Below are positions 1 through 8,239 of a stretch of DNA of 64,000 nt, one piece after another. Made by a program: the position numbers and the translations under genes. This DNA is from Nematopogon swammerdamellus (taxonomy: Eukaryota; Arthropoda; Insecta; Lepidoptera; Adelidae): contig OX336355.1 of assembly GCA_946902875.1 (NCBI GenBank), positions 11,334,847 through 11,398,846 on the forward strand. The letters run 5' to 3'. The stretch's first letter is position 1, and every line of letters starts with the position of its first letter. Below the pieces are notes generated by a model. That model was not told the DNA's origin, did not search any database, and was given only the letters and a program-made list of their open reading frames with translations.

Positions 1-3000
1 CGTAAAAATTGTCCTTGTGTACAATCAGTTATATAGTATAGTCTTCAGTGAAATTTGTTCACGTTCCTTTCAAAGGTGTTCCTTCTGAGACTTTACTGAC
101 CTATTTGCTGCATTTTAATTAATTATTTTAAAAGGTTGTCGGCTACCAGTCTTAATGCCTCAGGTGGCTTATAAATTGCCCGCGTTTTCATATTTAACAT
201 TTTACTTTATACATGCAAATTCTTATAAATAGATAAAAAGTGGAAGCATGCGGATTTAAAAAAGTTAATGTATTTTATTTAAAATAATAAATAAATTTTA
301 TCAGACGATCTAACCAAGGTGGCGAAATACACAAAATACTAATCAATAAACATTTTGACGAATTGAATAAATACATACATTATCATATAGGTACATTATA
401 CAGTAAGTAATACCTCATATTATTTTGATCTCCCCACAGTGCTCTCGTGACGCGACGCATGCGATGGCATCTGTCACTCTGACATTTGTCACGTGATCAA
501 AATTAATTTGACATCATTAGTGCGGCGGCAACGTGCAATTATTGAATTAAAAATATGTTAGAAGATGATGGAATTTAAAAGGTTTGTGCAGTGATGAGTT
601 TTAAATTGTCGGCTTGTTATGTCCAATACGACACGACAATGGCTTCTTTATAGGAAAATTGATGGTGTTTTGTCTTATTATTTAAATTTTTAAATATTGA
701 AACGAATGCAATCGGATTAAATTTGAAGAATTGTGTTTTGTATAAGCGGGAATATTAATGAGAACGGAACCCACCAATAATTATTATTATTATTGATAGA
801 CATTTTGCTTTTAATTTTGAATTTAAATAAAATATCGTTACATTTTTTATTAATACATTTTAATTAGGTTTTACTAACAAAATATTATATTGTTTTCCAT
901 TTTAAAGACATGTAATGTTTAGATAGATCAGATTCGAAAGTGTTAAGTTTATCGCGAGCGTAGCCACGGTCATGGGTACTTTCTTCTTCTCTACTATTAT
1001 AAAATGCAACGTTTGTCCTTCTGTATTACATACATTTGAAAAACTACTGAACCGATCGTGCTGTTTCTGCGAGTATCTACTATAAAATATTGCATAGCTG
1101 TGAATGTAGATTATATATCATTGCGATATTTTTACAAGTAAAGTAAATGGGCTAAGCAGTGAACAAAGATTTTTAAGCGAAACTGCGAGTATATATTATT
1201 TATCATTTCATAGCAACATCATTATGAGACCAGAAACGGAAGGAAAACTCAGAAAAGCCACAACACAGACAAATTTAAGAGCAGCGTTTTATTCAATAGC
1301 ATAAATATTTTCAATAAATTACCAAGTTAACTATAAGTAAGGACTGCCAATTACCATTGTTTAAATTTAAAATGACTCAGTGTTTGAGAGATCAAACATT
1401 CTACAATGTCGATTATTTTGTAATTTAGGCATAATTACGTAATAACTTCCTATTAATTATATATTAATAATGTTAGATTATGTGTCTATCACGATGTGTT
1501 TAGGTATTATAATTATTGTAAACTTGACAATGTCTCTAAAATTTGTACAGAATTAACCGTTTCATTTCAGTTCATTCATACATACCTAATATCAATTTGC
1601 CAAGCCGCACCGATCATGTTGGCCAACACATCACATGTTTGTTCAATAAACCCTTTGCAAGGTGGACGGCCGACATATTGGTTTCTTTGTGGTCAGACGG
1701 ACAGACGGTCCAGACGAGATAACACTTTAACGATTAATTACGTTTACTCTACGTGTCTACGTTCGTGAGGTTTGTTAGAAAAGTAACAAACATTTTTCGC
1801 TGCGTTCGTGAGGCTCGGCTCAAAACTGACTCAACGTCTCGTGTTTGCTTTCGTTGAAAATGTTAAATTTTGGACCTACTTTTACGGTAAATAAGTCTGC
1901 TACTAAATGAAAGTACGGAGTATAACGTAGTTACCACCGTGCAACGTTTTAAATTAATAGATAGTACAAACAGAAGACACACAGACAGACAAACAAACAC
2001 CACGTCAGTTATAAAAGTGGAAAATTTACCTTACTTATTTACATACATTGAAGGTTTCGTAATAAATAAAATTGGTTCATTCTGTTGATTTCGTAATTTT
2101 TTTTTTCTAAAAAAAAAAAACTCTATAATGGGCTTACCCCTGTGGTCTACACGAGCGCTTGAGGAGTATTTCCAGGCATGATGAGCACTGTGTAGCTATG
2201 ACTGTAGTGTAGTGTCAAAAATTCTATCATGCGCATTATTGAAGCAAATAACCTAGTCTAGACGTAAGCCTTTAACAAAATTAAAACTTAATCAATGTAG
2301 ATTTATATTGTACACAGTGGTAGTTACATTGATACATTACGTTGTATAAAAGAGATAATCACTGCCAACAAAATGCCTTGCAGTTTGTTGGCTGTGTTTT
2401 ACTGGGTGTGTTTTCGTTTAATAAATAAAAAATAAAAAAGTTAAAAGATATTTTTCGAAATTAAATTAAAAAATAAAATAGCGCAAGCCTGGCCGACTCC
2501 CGGCCCGGCAGAGGTAATTTAGAAAAATTACACTATAAATAAAAAAGCGCTACAATTTAATCCTTACTCCCTCATTTATCCACTTGTCAGTGAATTCATT
2601 CAATCGAATACCGCACCACTTGAAATGTCACCCTTGTATTAGCAGCTTTAAAATAGGCTGCAGAAATATCCATCGTGCTTGTGATTCATTATTATTATTT
2701 TGGTAATGGGAAATCCTGTGGCATTAAATAATTTTTGTTTTTTTTTAATATTGTGTGTTTGAATTAGTTTACACTATGATAGGTACTTGAAAAATTCCTA
2801 GGTAATTTTTTTTTTTCAATACAAGTCAAGTGAAAATCTAGTACCTACTGTACTACCATCCGTTCTTCAGTTATAGTATAGCTATCACATGTGGTAAAAA
2901 GTTGAATGAAACAGTGCTGGGTTTAACTACAAAACCATAGAAATACTGAAATGTAGTTTTTGAAGCAATCGGACATTTTTTCATACTTAATTACAAGAAT

Positions 3001-3436
3001 TTTCCACCAGAGCGAGTTTCGACAATAGGTAGAGTGTCTATCTGATTGACATGCCCCGCGCCCTGCTCAGAACACTTGTTACGATTTTTCATACGGAGTG
3101 CGGAGGGAACAAAACATATCTTGGGTGCAACCATGCGACTACTTCTCGCTGCTGGTGTCTTTCCGTAATTTGTATGGTGGTAATAATTTTTTGAGGGGCT
3201 GGAATTATTTTTGACGAAAAATTACAATAGGTTAAATTATATATATAATTATAATATAATATAATTAAATATATAATGATAGGTAAGTACTTGGTAGTTT
3301 TTTATAAATTTAGTCATATGCTTGTAATTATATTATTAAGTACTAATTTGAATAAATAATAAAATATTTAAAAAGTATAAAAAAAGATTAAATAGTTATT
3401 TTATTTTGTTATTTTATTTATTAATTTTTTGAAAGT
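1..3436. other. AT-rich intergenic DNA, no gene recognised
   Basis: No reading frame here resembles a known protein and no convincing splice-bounded exon was found. Short stretches ending in PyGTCTGT/ACAGACAGAC runs (about 1690-1715 and 1965-2000) and the words around 960-1080 resemble eroded ends of dispersed repeats, but none can be bounded. Confidence 0.5.
425..610. promoter_or_regulatory. possible promoter-like block with E-box
   Basis: A short, more GC-rich island in AT-rich DNA. It carries CpG-containing words (GACGCGACGCATGCGATGG), a TGACATTTGTCA-like palindrome and a CACGTG E-box near 490. No first exon or transcription start can be shown, so this is only a suggestion. It could equally be a repeat fragment, because a TGTCACGTGATCA word recurs in the 100-bp satellite at 25.8 kb. 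Confidence 0.15.
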
Positions 3437-3515
3437 GCCACATTGGCATTGATGTCTAACGACGCCCTTGGAACTTCGATCGTATGCGTGATTAACGAAT
3501 GCCATGCCGGATTTA
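3437..3515 (-). mobile_element. LINE 3' end fragment, family F
   Basis: A degenerate minus-strand fragment of the LINE tail seen better at 44801-45090. Shared words are GTCTAACGACGCCC, CGATCGTATGCG and GAATGCCATGCCGG. No coding capacity remains. Confidence 0.45.
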
Positions 3516-4333
3516 AATATATTTTTAATTTTGACTACTCGCGAATAGTTCATGTTCTTGCACACCATTTTATTAAGATTACATGAAAATGACAAATTAA
3601 CCGCAGCGTTTAATTAATAATATTGATGGAAATATTGATCTCAAAAAAAAAACAAACAAAAAAACTCAAGATTCAACAAATTTGTGAATAGGTACTTATA
3701 TCATAATTCTGGATAATTAATATAATATCTTTAATTACATTTTAGATAGGTGGGTTAATTTCATAAGTCAATTATATTTATAACTTTTAGTTAACTGTGA
3801 TATTGTTTTGTAAGTATAAATATAATTATTAAATTAAAAAAAATACCAAAGTAGCACGTAAAAAAATCAAAGCAGTTTAAGAATATTTGGTTCTTTATAA
3901 GGGCTTTTGAAATTTGAAATATTAATTAGGCATACATCACAACATGTCTACTAATATTACTTGCAGACGGCAAGATAACTAAACGCCTTTCATAGCAAGT
4001 TGATCCCGAGTCACAGGCTGAGGTTACGACACGAGTCTTCAAGTAACAGCCGATCCGATGCAACCCGCCGACTGCAACGCTCAAGTTATAATTGAATTCT
4101 TGTTAACGATCCTCGCAGGACAGTGCCGCCGTGGCGCCTCGCAATCTGTAGCCGTTTCATACATTGTTACCTTACTCAGAATTTACCAAGTGCCTCATTT
4201 CTTGATAAGCATATTAACTTAATAACATTTTGGCTGTTCATGAGTCCGTTGCATTGCATGCCTCGGCCTCCCATACCTAACGTAATCAAACGGTTGTTTA
4301 AAAACATTTGGTTTTTTTTTCGTGTGATAGGTA
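3516..4333. other. no gene recognised
   Basis: Mostly AT-rich. The stretch 3960-4180 has higher GC and several CpGs but no splice-bounded reading frame or recognisable repeat. Confidence 0.4.
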
Positions 4334-5285
4334 GGGTAGCTGATAAGTAATCTACTTTGTTAGACAAAGTTTTGAAAATAGTACTGGCGACTATAATACG
4401 GTATTATTAAATAATACCGTCTACTAAATGAATAAATTAAATAAAAATTAAATACTAAATAAATTTTATTCATTCCATTGTCTAAAACTGTGGTATTCAT
4501 TTCACAATTAATTTTGACATGTCATTGTTTCCAACATGTTGATAAAATGATCAAATTTAAGCATCGTGCAGTTATTAAATTTCTTACTAAGGAAGGGAAT
4601 ACTCCGTCACAGATTAAACAGCGCATGTTATAGGTGTTTGGGGATTCATGCCCTTCTGATTTCACCATAAAGTTTTGGTCGAAGCAGTTTAAACATGGCC
4701 GTGAGAGCCTAGAAGATGATCCCCTGTAGTGGGAGGCCTGTTTCAGCAGTTACAGATGGAAATGTGGAAAAAGTGAAGCAATTGATTCTCGCAGATTGCC
4801 GAATCAAGCAGTGAGAGATAGCTAGGGATGTTGGCATTAGCAAGGAACGAGTTCATGAAATTATTCATCAACATTTAGGGATGTCTAAGGTGAGCGCGCG
4901 TTGGGTGCCAGGATTGTTGACTCCATTTGATAAACAAGGACGTTTCGAATATTGTCAAGCGTTTTTTAAATCAAACGGATGGCTTCACTGAAATCAATCA
5001 ACCTCCTTATAGTCCAGATTTAGTCCCATACGACTATTTCCTGTTCAGAAATTTAAAGAAAAACTTAAGGGGACGCAAATTTTTATCAGACGAACAGATG
5101 AAGGCTGCCGTAAATGACCATTTTGATGAGCAAAATAAAAAATATTATTCAACGGTCTGATGTCACTTATTGACAAATGTAATAAGTGCATTACAGTTGC
5201 AGGTGACTATATTAAAAATAATAAAAAAATTACCTATACAAGTCTTTTCTTTCATTGTCAGGTAGATTACTTATCAGCCACCCCT
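4334..5285 (+). mobile_element. mariner-family transposon relic with TIRs
   Basis: The ends are inverted repeats: 4335-4355 and 5262-5282 match at 20 of 21 positions (core GCTGATAAGTAATCTAC). This is the typical start of a mariner element. The interior encodes a broken mariner transposase. At about 950 bp the element is some 300 bp shorter than a complete mariner (about 1.27 kb). A TA lies beside the left end (4332-4333); the right flank is eroded, so no clean TA duplication is seen. It is non-autonomous and dead. Confidence 0.8.
4546..5160 (+). pseudogene. mariner transposase, internally deleted
   Basis: Frames starting near 4546 read like the N-terminal helix-turn-helix of mariner transposases (FKHRAVIKFLTKEGNTPSQI), followed by the linker (GRPVSAVTDGNVEKVKQLI) and the second helical region (EIARDVGISKERVHEI). 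Stop codons and frameshifts interrupt it (for example TAG near 4631). Frame 4927-5160 then supplies the C-terminal part (PPYSPDLVPYDYFLF, then LKKNLRGRKFLSDEQMKAAV). The segment that normally holds the first two catalytic aspartates is absent, apparently deleted near 4955-4970. Only the third aspartate region remains. It cannot make an active transposase. Confidence 0.8.
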
Positions 5286-5576
5286 CGTACTTTATTCCGG
5301 AAATACAAATAATAACATGTATTTTTTTTAACTTTTATATTTTTATTTTGTATATTGACTCTATATCTGCGGAAATAATTTTTGTTTACTTACTTAAATT
5401 TGATATACAGCCTATAATAGTATTAAAGAAAATTAAAAACCTGTAACATAAAATAGAAACATAATATATAATTATATCAGGGCTAGAGGAGGATTGATTA
5501 TATTCTTAGTAAGTTTGTTTTGTTTTATTTAGGTAGGTATGTTTGTTATTTTAGGTAGTTTGTTGTATGTTCTTAT
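5286..5576. other. AT-rich spacer, nothing recognised
   Basis: AT-rich sequence between two DNA transposons, with no motif or reading frame of note. Confidence 0.4.
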
Positions 5577-5580
5577 TATA

Positions 5581-5826
5581 CAGGGTGTTTGATGACTATA
5601 GGTCATAAAGCAAAGCAGGTACTCCTGAGCCTTTTTGGAGCAAAAAGTTAGATGACATTTTGTTCTACGGTGAACTTTTTTTTCCATACAAAACTAAATA
5701 ATTTTATTTAGTTTTGCATGGAAAAAAAAAGTTCACCGTAGAGCAAAATGTCATCTAACTTTATTGCTCCAAATAGGCTCAGGAGTACCTGGTTTGCTTT
5801 ATGACCTATAGTCATCAAACACCCTG
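5581..5826. mobile_element. fully palindromic foldback MITE
   Basis: The whole 246-bp unit is one inverted repeat. The left arm starts CAGGGTGTTTGATGACTATA and the right arm ends with its complement, with few mismatches. TA dinucleotides flank both ends (5579-5580 and 5827-5828), which fits a TA target duplication of the Tc1/mariner/IS630 type. The centre (AACTAAATAATTTTATTTAGTT) leaves almost no loop. The CAGGGTGT terminus recurs in the MITE at 55390-55839. Confidence 0.85.
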
Positions 5827-5834
5827 TATAACCT

Positions 5835-6122
5835 ATAAACAAAAATATTCATCCATCTTGAGGATCAACGGCATGGTCCCCATGACGGACGCTGCGTTCC
5901 CCCATTGAATGGCAATACTAACTCGCTGCTTGAAGTACGTCCCGGCCCGAGACGGCGGCCCCCGGATGCCTCAATAAGCTGTTTTCCTATTTGCTTATAA
6001 AAACAGACGGCATCCGAGCTCCATGCTCCAAGCGTCTCTACCGCGAAGTCCACAAACTCAAATTTTGTAGTACAATTCATGTACTTCTGGTGTTTGACGG
6101 TTGTTTGAAAACAGTTTGGCAT
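5835..6122 (-). pseudogene. C-terminal fragment of a non-LTR retroelement protein
   Basis: On the minus strand the frame reads FEFVDFAVETLGAWSSDAV then FYKQIGKQL. This matches the conserved tail of many animal retroelement ORF2 proteins (VETLGPW...IGRRL...SIAIQRGNAASV MG). After a frameshift near 5935 another frame continues with RVSIAIQWGNAASVMGTMP and stops close to the palindromic MITE. Nothing of the polymerase domain is present. The clade cannot be fixed from this piece; RTE/Proto-like is a guess. Confidence 0.6.
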
Positions 6123-6219
6123 ATGGTAAAAAAATTTTTTCGTGTGGTAGTTACTTTATTCCTAGGTAGATTTATGGTTGAATGTGATTTCATCCAGGCA
6201 GTCGTGTGCAACATATGTA

Positions 6220-6434
6220 ACAAGCTGTGCCCGCGGCTCCGCCCGCTCTCATATTTCACTTCACTGCTAACGTCATAAGCTATTTAGCGTGATAGTAAGT
6301 AGCCTATAGTTGATGGGAAGAATCAAGCTATCCGTAGAATTTTGTTTTATTAAAATCGGTTCAGTGGTTCTCGAGTTATAAGCGGACAGACAGACAGACA
6401 GAAAGCAGACGTTGGATTTTATTATAGGTAAGGA
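6220..6434 (+). repeat. dispersed repeat H, copy 1
   Basis: Starts ACAAGCTGTGCCCGCGGCTC, holds AAAATCGGTTCAGTGGTTCT and GACAGACAGACAGACAG, and ends ATTATAGGTAAGGAT. The copy at 13941-14164 is nearly identical. The layout resembles common lepidopteran LINE or Helitron tails, but the class cannot be settled here. A GGATAAGGA microsatellite follows. Confidence 0.6.
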
Positions 6435-6473
6435 TAAGGATAAGGAGGATAAGGAAGGAAGGATAAATAACAT

Positions 6474-6807
6474 TACATACATACATACATAACACACGCT
6501 GTATCCCGTCAATCAGGGTAAGCAGAGTAATCGGTGTTGTCCTATAAGGACTCTGGTAAATTACAGCACAACACTGACCACCACGTTTAGCACAGTATAC
6601 GGACAAGACAACTATCAAGCAGCAAGTAAGACACGAAGAACCCACCTGCTGCATGACTAGGTGGAAGGACTGCGCCAAGGTGAGAAGTGGCCTGCCTGTC
6701 GCCCTTTAGCGCAGTATCTTGTCCTTATCCCTTAGTCGCCTCTTACGACATGCACGGGGAGAGATGCAGTGGGGCTATTCTTTTTAAGTACCGGCCCCAC
6801 ACGGTAC
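6474..6807 (-). repeat. family A SINE-like element, near complete
   Basis: Reads on the minus strand. It begins GTACCGTGTGGGGCCGGTAC, passes through CACTGCATCTCTCCCCGTGC and a CCTTGGCGCAGTCCTTCCACC region, and ends CCGATTACTCTGCTTACCC then a (TATG)n tail. The same 320-340 bp unit recurs in both orientations at 38201, 40771, 48431 and 51497. It has no reading frame. It behaves like a SINE whose tail is a simple tetranucleotide repeat. The head does not match a tRNA, 5S or 7SL promoter that I recognise. Confidence 0.65.
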
Positions 6808-6929
6808 ATAAATAACATTCTTCTTCAGTTTTCAGGTCAGATCGCCCGGCTTGGAGAAGACGCTCGCCGATCGTTGTCCTATTGTTCTTCGGTAGAAAAT
6901 GAGCCAGCGCCGCCGTCTTTTTGCAGCCC

Positions 6930-7011
6930 TTAATGACCTTTTATGACATGCACGGGGAGAGATGCAGTGGAGCTATTCTTGTTAGGTAGGTACCCGCCCC
7001 ACACGGTATAA
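6930..7011 (-). repeat. family A head fragment
   Basis: Only the first 80 bp or so of family A is present (ACCGTGTGGGGCGGGTACC on the minus strand, then the CATCTCTCCCCGTGCATGTC block). Confidence 0.6.
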
Positions 7012-7116
7012 GATACAATCTTCTAATTAAAATTCAGATCCAATTGGATTCTAATAGGCGTGGCGTCGCAACTGAATATTGATTGATACTACCTATTTCT
7101 TTTCTATTGTCATTTT

Positions 7117-7365
7117 GTCAGTCTCTGTAGCTCCGTGGTGCGATCGATCTACAGTCGTTCGTGATCTTAGCACACCTGGGAGCGTTCAGAACTTTGATGG
7201 GTTCGACCGTGAGTCTGACCGTGGTTCGGATTCCACCTAAACCTGTAGGTCCCTTCCCTTCTTACCTTACTGCTACCGTATGGTCTGTACCACCCGCACC
7301 GAATGAAAGGCCAGTCGAACGGCTATGTAAATAGTTTTTTCCTTCCAGTTCAGTGTAGCCGTCAC
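7117..7365 (+). repeat. family B SINE, diverged, 3' part lost
   Basis: Begins GTCAGTCTCTGTAGCTCCGT (tRNA-like A box). It holds GTGGTTCGGATTCCACCT (B-box-like) and the shared body (TGTAGGTCCCTTCCCTTCTT). The 5S-like part is eroded, and the copy loses similarity after GTGTAGCCG. Confidence 0.6.
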
Positions 7366-7469
7366 TGATCGGCCGAACACTTTCAGCTGTAAAACATCTT
7401 GTCGGCAGCTCGAAATTCAGATCACAGTCTAGAAACTAAACTCTAATAAAATGAAAATGAATGATTTAA

Positions 7470-7690
7470 AATGTTTATAATAATATTATTATTTTTATTT
7501 TCACGTTTTTATAATACAATATTTATATTGTATATAGATAATAAAATTAAAAATATACAAAATATAAACACAAAAAACAAAAACGGTAATACCGCCGGCG
7601 GCGCGGCGGCGGCGGCGGGAGACAAGCCTCCAAGCGCGCCGGCCGCGGCGGCGGGGGTTGCAGGCCGTGGCTACGGAGCTCTCCGGGACG
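7470..7690 (-). mobile_element. possible third Dong-like 3' end
   Basis: It has the same architecture as the two neighbouring Dong 3' ends: a TTATTATTTTTATTTTCAC edge, an AT-rich 3' UTR, then AAAACGG and a GCC-rich block (CGCCGGCGGCGCGG). It ends again in ATTATATTATTATT near 7690-7710. Sequence identity is weak, so this is architectural inference. It may be a diverged Dong subfamily. Confidence 0.3.
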
Positions 7691-7691
7691 A

Positions 7692-8238
7692 CGCTAGACT
7701 AGCTATTATATTATTATTTATTCGTTTATTTACACATTTATTCTTTTTTTATATTAATTTTACAAATAAAACCTAAATCTAAAATTAATACAAAATAACA
7801 AAATGGAATTTCCACCACCGGCGGCGGGGCGAACCCAGGCTACCGATGGTCGGACCCGAGAGAGAGAAACCTCCGGACAATTCGAGCGGTGTCGAGCAAG
7901 ACCGCCTTCTGCATCTGACCCTTGATCCAAGCAAGTGGCTCTAGCGAGAGCCTCTTGAGATGATGGTCGAGGCTCTTCGCTATCAGCCCATGCGCAGACA
8001 CGACTATGGGCACAACGATCGTCGAGTCCACGGGCCACATGTCGGTAACCTCGTGAGACAGATCGATGTATTTTAACATCTTGTCTTTTTCTGCCTTCAC
8101 AAGGTTCTCGTCATGCGGCACCGTGATGTCGACGAGCGCTGCGCGCCGCGCCTCCCGGTCGATTATCACTATGTCAGGTCTATTAGCCATAATAGTCCTA
8201 TCAGTGATAATCGACCGGTCCCAGTAGAGCGTGATGTG
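7692..8238 (-). mobile_element. 5'-truncated Dong (R4 clade) LINE copy
   Basis: Minus-strand copy of the last 130 or so codons plus 3' UTR of the neighbouring Dong element. The frame 7840-8190 and a little upstream encodes RPDIVIIDREARRAALVDIT and the terminal RRFLSLGSDHR. These are the endonuclease core and the extreme C-terminus, about 85-90% like the larger copy. It is bounded by TTATTATT repeats on both sides, the target preferred by Dong elements. Confidence 0.85.
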
Positions 8239-8239
8239 A

